DNA from: Verrucomicrobiota bacterium
Lineage (GTDB): Bacteria > Auribacterota > JABMQX01 > JAFGEW01
NCBI GenBank assembly: GCA_016931415.1
Contig: JAFGEW010000049.1
Span: 1 to 40,818 of the forward strand
DNA: 40,818 nucleotides
Reading direction: 5' to 3'
This document shows, one piece after another, positions 19,353 to 29,597 of the stretch (within the stretch, counting starts at the first letter, position 1; the number at the start of each line of letters is the position of its first letter). The translations under genes were made by a program, and so were the position numbers. Below the pieces are notes generated by a model. It worked only from the letters and a program-made list of their open reading frames with translations. It ran no database searches and was not told the origin of the DNA.

Positions 19353-20012
19353 ATGCGCACGCGTCTGCGCGAGACCGAGTTCGTGGTGATGGTCACGAAG
19401 AAGCACCCGCTCAACATCATCCTGGTCTGCATGCTCACGATCATCTTCTTCGTGCTCCTGGTGGTGTTCTGGCGGAGTGCGACGGCGCGTTGGGTCTTCG
19501 GGCTCGGATTTGTCGGGCTGGCTTGCGCCGTGGCGATCATGTTCTGGGTGCGCCAGCGCGACATCTGGATCGTGACCACGCAGCGCGTTATCGACGAGCG
19601 CGGCATCTTCTCGCTCTACTCGATGGAGTCGCCGCTCGACAAGATCACCAACGTCTCGGTAGGCCAGTCGCTGCTGGGGCGCATGCTCGGCTACGGCTTG
19701 GTGCAGATCCAGACCGCGGGCGAAGCCGGCATTACGGAGCAGCTCAAGATCATGAGCCCACGCGCGTTTCGCGAGGCGATCTTCGAGCAGCGCGAGGCCT
19801 ATCTCGAAAAGATGTCCGGCCGCAGCCGGCCCGAGAAGCCCGCTCCAGCAGAGGAGAAGCTCATTCCCGGCGTGACGAAGGAGTGCCCCTTCTGCGCCGA
19901 GATTATCAAGGCCAAGGCCAGGATTTGCCGCTTCTGCAACCGCGAGCTGCCGGAAGATGCCGCCGACAACGCCGTACCCGCGCCGGAGGGACCTAGCCGG
20001 AAGACCCTGTAG
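19353..20012 (+). CDS. Membrane bPH2-domain protein with C-terminal zinc ribbon
   Basis: The 219-residue protein has two membrane helices (about 20-40 and 45-66). A bacterial PH-like domain (bPH_2, YdbS/YdbT type) follows at about 67-145, seen in IWIVTTQRVIDERGIFS, SPLDKITNVSV and the QIQTAGEAG strand. A Pro/Glu/Lys linker leads to a single zinc ribbon with CPFC and CRFC pairs (about 175-195), and an acidic tail. GAGGGA precedes the ATG. bPH2 proteins are thought to act at the membrane in stress or protein-complex roles; the exact function is unknown. The ribbon at the end of a small membrane protein loosely recalls the pilin-linked ribbons, but the sequence and layout differ. Confidence 0.8.
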   Translation: MRTRLRETEFVVMVTKKHPLNIILVCMLTIIFFVLLVVFWRSATARWVFGLGFVGLACAVAIMFWVRQRDIWIVTTQRVIDERGIFSLYSMESPLDKITNVSVGQSLLGRMLGYGLVQIQTAGEAGITEQLKIMSPRAFREAIFEQREAYLEKMSGRSRPEKPAPAEEKLIPGVTKECPFCAEIIKAKARICRFCNRELPEDAADNAVPAPEGPSRKTL

Positions 20013-20397
20013 CGGTATCAGAGCATCGCACGCCTTTCAGGTCCACAATCCGCCTCGTTGCAGGCGGTTGCGCTGGCGTCTCTGGCACGCGCCTTGCTGC
20101 GGGTATCTGCGGGAGTCGGGTCGGCCTTATCGGAGGGATGGCGGAACCTTGTGGGCTTCCGGCACGTTCTTCTGGACGAACTGGCGGGAAGGACAGATAC
20201 TTCCGGCCGGACCTGTTAGGTGCAGGGGCAACAGGCAGGTAACAGGAAAACGTCAGGTCACACCAGGGATGCTCCATTTCGGAGACATTGTTTGTTTCAA
20301 TATCATGTGAAGTGTTGCGTCTTGCCCTGTCCACATGGCAGGCGTACGTAATCGAACAACCGCGGACCCCACAGACAAGGCAACGAGACTAGGAGCA
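20013..20397. other. 385-bp gap with one hairpin, no gene seen
   Basis: A 6-bp stem, CCGCCT (20050-20055) with AGGCGG (20062-20067), lies 37 bp after the PH-domain gene and could end its transcript, but no T-tract follows. The rest shows no coding frame with an SD and no RNA gene that I recognise. Confidence 0.35.
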
Positions 20398-20640
20398 ATG
20401 TCCAGAAACTCGCACGGTCGCAAGCCCAAGCCTCGCCGGCCTGGGGACGACGACCCGGGACGCCGCATCCACGACGAGCGCCGCGCCTACAAGCGCCCCC
20501 ATGGGCCGGAGTGGCAGCAGCCCCTCGAGGATGAGGAAGTCGAGGAACTCGAGGATCTCGACGAGCTGTCCGAGCTGGAGGACAGCGAGTTCGACGCCCT
20601 CGAAGAGCTCGTCGAACCCGACGAAGAGGAACACAGCTAA
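20398..20640 (+). CDS. Small acidic protein of unknown function
   Basis: The 80-residue product has a basic first third (MSRNSHGRKPKPRRPG and further Arg/His residues), then a strongly acidic second half with repeated Glu-Leu-Glu-Asp steps that could form a helix or stay disordered. I chose the ATG at 20398 because AGGAG lies 3 nt upstream; an in-frame ATG 63 bp earlier has no SD. It has no membrane segment and no motif I recognise. It lies 264 bp before uvrA and might be co-transcribed with it. Such two-faced charged proteins can bind nucleic acids or basic partners, but that is speculation. The evidence for a real gene is the SD and sustained charge pattern. Confidence 0.5.
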   Translation: MSRNSHGRKPKPRRPGDDDPGRRIHDERRAYKRPHGPEWQQPLEDEEVEELEDLDELSELEDSEFDALEELVEPDEEEHS

Positions 20641-20904
20641 CGAGCTGATCCGCAGCGAGTCGTCTCTAGCCTAATCCCAGTCATCCTTCCGCGCACCGGC
20701 CTGAGCGTTGCAGGCCGGGGTGTGTCTTGGCGCCGGCGCACGGCACTTCGGTGGGGCTGCCACTGGGCCGAGCGACGGATCGTCTTGCGCGCGCAACGCG
20801 CAACGCGCCTTGTTCGCCCTTTACGCACAAGGTGCCTCATTTCGCTTCCAGGCCGATTCCATGTGGGTTACACTACGCGGTTCGACGAGTTGGGGGAGAG
20901 CGGC

Positions 20905-23745
<2,841 letters not shown>

Positions 23746-24332
23746 CGCCGCGGCGTGCCCGCAGGGCGTTCGTCACCCACGGAGACAAACGGCCCGCCGC
23801 CACCATGGGCATCCAGCGCCGCCTCGAGAGCTGTCAGCGGATGGCGGACCCGGCTTGAAGTCCTCTCTGCCACTGCCGGCCTTTACTTCCGCACCGCGTC
23901 AGGACCAGTGAGGCTCCAACCTTCTGGCTGTGTGTCCGCCCGCAGGCCTGTCTGGAATGCGCGTGCTGCCCGCTCCCCAGGCCGCACGCCCAACTCGGTC
24001 TGCTCGCCTGCATCAACCCTGTTGAAGAAGACACCGTCCTGATCCAGTTCGACGACCCGCTCCACACTGGCGCCCGGAGCGTCGGCCTGATCAGCCGTGA
24101 GACATCCATGGTTGTCTCTGCAGCGTCCCGCACGCGGATTGTGCGGACGTTGTGGCACTGCCTCGCGGTCGCCCGAATCGCGCACTTCTTTGGCTTCTCG
24201 CATCGGGTGGACGGTTGTGCAAGGTCAGTTTTTTGCTGTTGACAGAGTCATGGCCTAGGAGTAATGATCCAACCCGGACGCTGAGATAATTTACTCTGAG
24301 CCAGATGGGCAACGTTCCAGGGGGAAAACGAT
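23746..24332. other. 587-bp gap, no convincing gene
   Basis: This is the gap between uvrA and the first B unit. Several short open frames exist on both strands, as expected for GC-rich DNA, but none has an SD with recognisable protein features. The only site I can support is the promoter candidate near its right end. Confidence 0.4.
24239..24268 (+). promoter_or_regulatory. Putative promoter of the B1 unit
   Basis: A perfect TTGACA (24239-24244), an 18-nt spacer and AATGAT (24263-24268, 4/6) lie about 65 bp upstream of pseudopilin B1, directly after a T-rich stretch. Confidence 0.45.
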
Positions 24333-25097
24333 ATGGTGTACCGACGCCTGTCACATAGGCCGAACGCCTTCACGCTGATCGAGCTGCTGGTCGTGATTGC
24401 CGTAATCGCGATTCTGGCGGCGATGCTTTTGCCGGCCATCCAGTCGGCCAAAGAGAGGGCGGTCAAGATCAACTGCTATAACAACCTGGCTCAGATTGTC
24501 CGGGCATCCGAGCAGTACACGACGGAGTTCGAGGGATGGCTCGTTAACTCCCAGGCCGTCACCCGGGCAAGGAGAGCCGGGAAGATCATCGATACCCCGA
24601 ACGCGGGCTGGCCCGACTGCGTCAACGAGCCTGCCGATACCGGCCTCCTGTGGCGCTACTGCCAGAACAAGGACGTCTGGCTTTGTCCGCGCGACCACGG
24701 GTATCGGACATGGGCCGTCGTCCAGGGCGAACCGGGCGAGGGCTATACGTACAGCTACACTCTGAGCGGGACTGTGATGCCGCTCACGGGCACGGTTCCC
24801 TCCTGGAAAGCAAGCCACAACTACCAGCACGGACGGCACACGGGTACCATTGAGTCGCCTGAGACGCTCATCTACTTTGCCGAGGAGAACACCGACGCGA
24901 ATGCCAAGCCCCCCGTGGGTACGCGCCATGTCATCTACGAGGCGGGCCTCTCCACTGCAGACTACACCGGCAACTGCCACCAGTTGCGTGCGGTGGTCAA
25001 CTATGTTGACGGTCACGTGGGCGAGATAGACGCCTTCGAAGTCTGGATGCACAGCAAGCTGTTTCGGAGTGAGCCGACCGAGCAATGCAGTGAATAG
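24333..25097 (+). CDS. H-X9-DG-type pseudopilin B1
   Basis: The 254-residue protein has a slightly longer leader ([12 protein letters not shown]) before FTLIELLVV and the pilin helix. CYNNLAQ and DVWLCPRD supply the two conserved cysteines. The middle, [28 protein letters not shown] and [11 protein letters not shown], is typical of the B subfamily and differs from the A pilins. [14 protein letters not shown] is an H-X9-DG motif. SD AGGGGG lies 8 nt upstream. The prepilin peptidase would cut after Ala12. B1 is the most divergent and probably oldest of the three B pilins and has an intact partner 38 nt downstream. Confidence 0.87.
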   Translation: MVYRRLSHRPNAFTLIELLVVIAVIAILAAMLLPAIQSAKERAVKINCYNNLAQIVRASEQYTTEFEGWLVNSQAVTRARRAGKIIDTPNAGWPDCVNEPADTGLLWRYCQNKDVWLCPRDHGYRTWAVVQGEPGEGYTYSYTLSGTVMPLTGTVPSWKASHNYQHGRHTGTIESPETLIYFAEENTDANAKPPVGTRHVIYEAGLSTADYTGNCHQLRAVVNYVDGHVGEIDAFEVWMHSKLFRSEPTEQCSE

Positions 25098-25135
25098 CAT
25101 CGCTCGACAAAACGCCGGAGGCAGGAGGGTCGCGG

Positions 25136-25522
25136 GTGAAAGCCAGAGCCGTTGGTCAATTGGCCGTTGTCGTCGTGCTGATCGGTGTGGCCGTCTGGTT
25201 GTTCGCCCGCCATCTCACGGCCAAGCCCGTTTCAGAACAGGTTCCAGTCCGTTGCGTGGTGTGCGGCCATGAGTACGTGCCGGAAGGGACCGAGGACGAC
25301 CCGGAGTGTCCGAAGTGTCATGCCCGAGGCGGACTGCAGCGCGTCTACTATCACTGCAACGAGTGTGGCACGACCTTCCTCGCGTATGAGGAGGATCCCA
25401 GGCAGGGGCTGATCCGCGAGCCGGGCGGCGAGTGGACGACGACGGCGGCGTGGATTCCTACTGAGCCGCAATGCCCCAAGTGCTCGTCCACGAACACCGT
25501 GTTCGTGAAGAATCCGAAGTAG
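25136..25522 (+). CDS. Membrane-anchored four-CxxC zinc-ribbon protein B1
   Basis: The 128-residue protein starts at GTG 25136, with GCAGGAGGG 5 nt upstream. One N-terminal membrane helix (about 7-24) precedes CVVCGHEY, CPKCHA, CNECGTTF and CPKCSS. Compared with the A ribbons the second and third pairs are nearer each other, and the third and fourth pairs are separated by a conserved REPGGEW segment that recurs as RRPGGEW in B2. This defines the B ribbon subfamily. It is the second gene of the B1 unit. Confidence 0.8.
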   Translation: MKARAVGQLAVVVVLIGVAVWLFARHLTAKPVSEQVPVRCVVCGHEYVPEGTEDDPECPKCHARGGLQRVYYHCNECGTTFLAYEEDPRQGLIREPGGEWTTTAAWIPTEPQCPKCSSTNTVFVKNPK

Positions 25523-25723
25523 TCGGTCCATCGAGGCCGGGCGCGAGCAGTTGGCTGTCAGCAGTGGATGGCGAATCCAGGATGGCATTGCTTTCCTCTG
25601 AGAGAGCTGTCCCCCTCAAACTGGCTCCGCCCCTGCACATCTCCCCTTACACGGCTACCCCAATCCGTGCTATCTTCTGATCGAGTCAGTCCGCGGTAGT
25701 CGCCGTTTGGGAGGACGTGTCCA

Positions 25724-26408
25724 GTGCGTCATCGGAGCAGCGGCTTCACACTGATCGAGCTGCTGGTGGTCATCGCCGTGATCGCGATTCTGCCCGCCCT
25801 TCTGTTGCCGGCGATCCAGTCGGCCCGGGAGCGGGCGCTCAAGCTCAACTGCAAGAACAACCTGCACGAGATCGGCATCGCCGCCGCCGGATACACGCTG
25901 GAGTTTGACGGGTGGCTGATCGGCGGAAAGGGTATTTCGGCCCATGGCCAGCAGGTCGGCTACTCGAACGAATCGCCGCAAACGGGGCTCCTCTGGAGGT
26001 TCTATCAGAACGCCGCCATCTTTCTCTGTCCGCGTGACGACCGCAAGCCGGGCACGTTCACGTGGAGTTACGTGCTCAACTGCAGCACCCAGTACTGCAT
26101 CGGATACGGCATCGATTACGGCGTGATCAGCGCCTATTGCCGGCACGGGCGGAACATCGCCGATATCGAGTACCCGGAGGAGGTTATCTACCTCGTCGAG
26201 GAGAACACGGACGCTACGCTGCGCGGACCGAAGGGCGATCGCCACACGATCGACGATTTCTACTTCGCGCGCGTACGACTACGTCGGCTCGCGCCACGCC
26301 GGATTCAACGCGGTCTCCTACCTCGACGGCCACGTCGGCGAGGTCGGCACGGGGCTCGACTTCACGTGCGACGAGTTCCAGAAGGGTGGCCAGTACTGGA
26401 CGTGGTAG
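25724..26408 (+). pseudogene. Pseudopilin B2, interrupted by a one-base frameshift
   Basis: From GTG 25724 (GGGAGGA 8 nt upstream) the frame encodes the prepilin signal [11 protein letters not shown], the helix, [30 protein letters not shown] and [13 protein letters not shown]. In the run GCGCGCG at 26267-26273 one base too many shifts the frame. The next frame continues as [21 protein letters not shown] with the H-X9-DG motif and ends QKGGQYWTW with TAG at 26406-26408, exactly like B3. Without the extra base the product would be 227 residues, against 228 for B3. No other lesion is seen, so this is either a very recent mutation, a slippage site or a sequencing error. The unshifted frame runs on to 26467 with unrelated residues. 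Confidence 0.85.
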
Positions 26409-26463
26409 CGCCGGTCGCCCCTTGCGTTCGAGCCCCATTGGACTTCGGAGAGGGTTGGCATTC

Positions 26464-26862
26464 GTGAAAGGAAGGTCCATAGCCCGTGTGATGCTCGTTG
26501 TTGTGCTCCTCGCCGGTGCGGCATGGTTGTGGATGCGCCATGAGCGGGCCAAGAGGCCCGGGGTCGAGGCCCGGCCCGTGCGCTGCGAGGCGTGTGGCGG
26601 CGAGTATATCCCCAGGACAGGAGCCCCCGACGAACCCTGCCCCCAGTGCGGGGGCACCAAGCATGTGGTCGTCATGTGGTACCGCTGTCGTGACTGCGGC
26701 CATACGTGGATCGGCTTCGAGCAGCAGTCGGACACCGGCTTGTTCCGAAGGCCCGGTGGCGAGTGGGTGGGCGCCGCCGAGTTCGATCCGACGCAGACCT
26801 GCCCGGAATGCGGCTCGACGCGGGCCAGCTCCATCCTTCGGCCGAGCGCTCAGGGGGAATAG
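26464..26862 (+). CDS. Membrane-anchored four-CxxC zinc-ribbon protein B2
   Basis: The 132-residue protein starts at GTG 26464 with GGAGAGGG about 10 nt upstream. An N-terminal membrane helix (about 6-23) is followed by a basic patch, [10 protein letters not shown], then [22 protein letters not shown] and [24 protein letters not shown] links the third and fourth pairs. All eight cysteines are intact although the upstream pilin B2 is frameshifted. It is the closest relative of the decayed ribbon B3. Confidence 0.8.
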   Translation: MKGRSIARVMLVVVLLAGAAWLWMRHERAKRPGVEARPVRCEACGGEYIPRTGAPDEPCPQCGGTKHVVVMWYRCRDCGHTWIGFEQQSDTGLFRRPGGEWVGAAEFDPTQTCPECGSTRASSILRPSAQGE

Positions 26863-27001
26863 CACGGCCGCCGGGCCCGGCTTCGTCCACGGACAGGGCG
26901 TGCAGGTTCTGAGCCCGGCCCCGCTCGGTCTGACTGACGACCTGGGCAACCGTGACACCCAGGCGGGTCGTCGTCGCGGTTCGAGCCGAACGGAGGATTC
27001 C

Positions 27002-27688
27002 ATGAAGAGCCCACGGGGTCGCGGTTTCACGCTGATCGAGTTGCTGGTGGTCATCGCCGTGATCGCGATCCTGGCAGCGTTTCTGCTGCCGGCGATCCAG
27101 GCGGCCAAGGAGAAGGCGGTCAAGCTCAACTGCAGAAACAACCTGCAGCAGGTCAACTTGGCCGCCGCGGGGTACGCGACCCAGAACGACGGCTGGCTCG
27201 TCGGCGGCAAGGCCATCTCAGCTCACGGTCACATCGGCGGCTACTCGAGCGAGTCTCCCAAGACCGGTCTGCTCTGGGAGTACTACGGCGACGCCGATCT
27301 CTTCCTATGCCCCCGCGACGACCGGCGAGATGGTACCTACACGTGGAGCTACGTGCTCAACTGCAGCACCCAGTACTGCCAGGGCTACGTGATCGACTAC
27401 GGGGCAATCAGTGCCTATTGCCAGCACGGGCGGAACCTGTCCGAGTTCGAGCACGAGGACGAGGTCATCTACTTCGTCGAGGAGAACACGGACATCACGT
27501 TGCGCGGCCCAAGAGGCATGTACAATACGATCAACGACTTCTATCTCGGTGCGTACGACTACACAGGCGCGCGCCATCTCGGGTTCAATGTGGTCGCCTA
27601 CCTCGACGGCCACATCGGCGAGGTCGGTGCGGGTCTCGATTTCCCGATGGACGTGTTCCAGAAGGGGAGTCAGTACTGGACGTGGTAG
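27002..27688 (+). CDS. H-X9-DG-type pseudopilin B3
   Basis: The 228-residue protein begins [17 protein letters not shown] with the cleavage site after Gly8. CRNNLQQ and [10 protein letters not shown] supply the conserved cysteines. Long stretches match B2 nearly residue for residue, for example [23 protein letters not shown] and the end [23 protein letters not shown] is a perfect H-X9-DG motif. GGAGG lies 5 nt upstream of the ATG. It appears intact, while its partner ribbon gene downstream is degenerate, so if pilin and ribbon work together B3 must use another ribbon, most likely B2. Confidence 0.88.
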   Translation: MKSPRGRGFTLIELLVVIAVIAILAAFLLPAIQAAKEKAVKLNCRNNLQQVNLAAAGYATQNDGWLVGGKAISAHGHIGGYSSESPKTGLLWEYYGDADLFLCPRDDRRDGTYTWSYVLNCSTQYCQGYVIDYGAISAYCQHGRNLSEFEHEDEVIYFVEENTDITLRGPRGMYNTINDFYLGAYDYTGARHLGFNVVAYLDGHIGEVGAGLDFPMDVFQKGSQYWTW

Positions 27689-27766
27689 CGGCGTATCGCC
27701 GCCGCGTTTCGGGCGCCGAGGTGACCGGGCCGCGCATCCGGTGACCGGCGCAGAGAGCTCGACGCC

Positions 27767-28140
27767 GTGAGTGCGAAGCCGATAGCGACGGTGGCGCTGG
27801 CCGTCGTGCCCTTCGGGGGCGCGGGATTGCCCCAGGTCCGCCGTCAACGCGCTGCGAAGCGTTCCGCGCCGGGCACGCGCCTTGACGCGCGATCGCGAGA
27901 AGCTCTGTCCCCAATGTGGCAGCGCCAACCACGTGATCGGCCCGTGGTTCGGTTTCCGTGATTTCGGCCGTAGATGGATCGGCTTCCGCAACAGTCGAAC
28001 GGCCGTTCGCTCAGCAGGCCGGCCGGCGAGTGAATGGGCGTCGCCGACTTCGGTCCAACGCTGACCTGCCTGGAATGCGGATCGAAGGGCCGGCGAGGTG
28101 ACGCGATCAGGCGCCAGCCCGACGCGGAGCCGCTCTCAGG
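27767..28140 (+). pseudogene. Decayed zinc-ribbon gene B3
   Basis: Starting with GTG at 27767 a short hydrophobic segment, AKPIATVALAVVPFGGAG, resembles the membrane helix of ribbon B2. The first CxxC pair is missing. After a frameshift near 27880, REKLCPQCGSANHVIGPWF matches B2, but the third pair CRDC has become FRDF and the next His has become Arg. After a second frameshift near 28020, MGVADFGPTLTCLECGS matches the fourth pair. Loss of cysteines plus two frame changes shows a true pseudogene, not a single read error. The 3' border is approximate. Confidence 0.75.
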
Positions 28141-28263
28141 CGTCCGTTTTGTTCCGTTTCCGATTGCGTTCCGGCGGCGCTGTGGCCTATTGTCCCGCCG
28201 CCGCACTGCTCCGAGCGATGCGGCCACAGGAAACACATCGCTTCAGTACGGGGGAAGACAGCT

Positions 28264-29157
28264 ATGAAGATCGGGTTCCTGACGGGGGCGCTCCACCCGC
28301 GGCCACTCGACGAGATCGCGGCGTGGGCAGGCAGCGCCGGTTTCTCGGCGCTCGAATGCGGCGCTTGGCCGCCGACCAAGGGCAACTTGGGCTCAAACCT
28401 CGACGTGGCCGGGCTGACGCAGACGAAGGCCGACGCGTTCACGGGCATGACGCGAGACCTCGGCCTGGACATCTCGGCACTCGGCTACTACGACAACATG
28501 CTGCACCCCGAGGCGGCGGCACGCGGGGCGAAGGGCAAGCACCTCAAGAAGGTTATCGATGCGGCAAGCAAGCTCGGCGTCGGGCTCGTCGGCTGCTTCA
28601 TCGGACGACACCCGGCCAAGACGCTCGACGAAAACCTCGGCGAGATGAAGAAGGTCTTCACGCCGCTGTGCAAGTATGCAGTCGATCGCGGCGTCCGGCT
28701 TATGATCGAGAACTGCCCGATGGTCGGCTGGCAGTTCGAGGGTCTCATCGGCAACATCGCGTGCTTCCCGGAGATGTGGTGCAAGATGTTCGATGCGCTC
28801 GATGCGTTCGAGATCGGCCTCAACTACGATCCGTCGCACCTGTATTGGCTCGGCATCGATCACATCGCGGTCATTCCCGAGTTCGCCAAGCGCATCTACC
28901 ACACGCATGCCAAGGACACCGAGATTCTCGAGGCCGAGTATGACCTCAACGGCATCTACGGCCGCAACTGGTGGCGATATCGTATGCCCGGCATGGGCGA
29001 GATTGACTGGGGTCGCTTCATCTCGACGCTCGGCGAGCAGGGCTACGACGGCGTGCTGAGCATCGAGCACGAGGACCCCGTCTGGCACGGCACGCTCGAG
29101 AAGAACAAGCAGGGGCTACTGCTCGGCAAGCGTCACTTGGCCCAGTTCTTGCCATAG
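28264..29157 (+). CDS. Sugar phosphate isomerase/epimerase-family TIM-barrel protein
   Basis: The 297-residue protein belongs to the xylose isomerase-like TIM-barrel family (AP endonuclease 2 type, IolE/Hyi relatives). Strand-end motifs include ALECGAW, LVGCFIG, LMIENCP, GLNYDPSHL, HTHAKD, and LSIEHED near the C-terminus, supplying Glu, Asp and His residues that bind a divalent metal in this family. GGGGGAAGA precedes the ATG by 5 nt. No signal peptide. It likely interconverts a keto- or aldo-sugar or inositol derivative. It has no sugar-pathway neighbours here, so the substrate cannot be inferred. Confidence 0.85.
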   Translation: MKIGFLTGALHPRPLDEIAAWAGSAGFSALECGAWPPTKGNLGSNLDVAGLTQTKADAFTGMTRDLGLDISALGYYDNMLHPEAAARGAKGKHLKKVIDAASKLGVGLVGCFIGRHPAKTLDENLGEMKKVFTPLCKYAVDRGVRLMIENCPMVGWQFEGLIGNIACFPEMWCKMFDALDAFEIGLNYDPSHLYWLGIDHIAVIPEFAKRIYHTHAKDTEILEAEYDLNGIYGRNWWRYRMPGMGEIDWGRFISTLGEQGYDGVLSIEHEDPVWHGTLEKNKQGLLLGKRHLAQFLP

Positions 29158-29243
29158 GGCGTTGCGTTAGCGAGGCGGCATGTTTGCGAGCGTGATGCTC
29201 ATACGTTACTCTACATGTCGTTTCCATCATTTCCTGATGGTGC

Positions 29244-29272
29244 TTGACAGGGTTACTGGTGCAGGTTATATT
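29244..29272 (+). promoter_or_regulatory. Near-consensus sigma70 promoter of rpsU
   Basis: TTGACA (29244-29249, 6/6), a 17-nt spacer and TATATT (29267-29272, 5/6) make the best promoter in the window. It predicts a leader of about 40 nt before the rpsU ATG. Confidence 0.75.
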
Positions 29273-29318
29273 GACACCGCAAAGTTAACCTCCTCACAGA
29301 TTGGAGTTGATTCACTGT

Positions 29319-29519
29319 ATGACGCGAGTGGACGTTAAACCGGGGCAGGATATTGCCGCGGCCATTCGTGCTTTCAAGAAGAAATGCGCCAAGGACGGTG
29401 TCCTGAAGGACTTCAAGCGGTCCCGCCGCTTTGAGAAACCCTCGGAACGCCGGCGCAAGGAGTTCAGAGAGAGCGTGAAGCGTTGCCGTATAGCGACGCT
29501 CAAGGCTGAGCAGCAGTAA
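29319..29519 (+). CDS. rpsU: 30S ribosomal protein bS21
   Basis: The 66-residue basic protein matches bS21: TRVDVKPGQDIAAAIRAFKK, then KDGVLKDFKRSRRFEKPSERR and a Lys/Arg-rich helix. It binds the 30S platform near the anti-SD and aids initiation. I chose the ATG at 29319 because it aligns with the usual bS21 start; GGAG (29303-29306) lies 12 nt upstream, a longer gap than most genes here. CTCC at 29290-29293 could pair with this GGAG across a 9-nt loop and partly hide it. The gene is a single transcription unit with its own strong promoter and terminator. Confidence 0.93.
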   Translation: MTRVDVKPGQDIAAAIRAFKKKCAKDGVLKDFKRSRRFEKPSERRRKEFRESVKRCRIATLKAEQQ

Positions 29520-29541
29520 GCTGGTCGGCAACTCCGGCCAG

Positions 29542-29587
29542 AAAGGGCCCTTGCCCGGAAGTCATCGGCATCCGGGCGAGGGCCTTT
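29542..29587. terminator. Strong hairpin terminator after rpsU
   Basis: Arms 29542-29559 (AAAGGGCCC onward) and 29571-29587 (ending GGCCTTT) pair over about 17 bp with one bulge and one wobble, around an 11-nt loop. The A-run before and T-run after the stem let it serve both rpsU and the convergent helicase gene, whose stop lies just 11 bp beyond. Confidence 0.75.
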
Positions 29588-29597
29588 GCGTCGGGTC

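Noticed and set aside
23883-24203. Minus-strand open frame of 106 codons in the gap before the B1 unit
   Set aside because: It is neither clearly a shadow nor a gene: no SD, no recognisable motif, no hydrophobic segment. Not enough to annotate.
26970-27000. GGTTCGAGCC resembling a tRNA T-arm
   Set aside because: The flanks do not pair as a T-stem and no acceptor, D or anticodon arm can be drawn.
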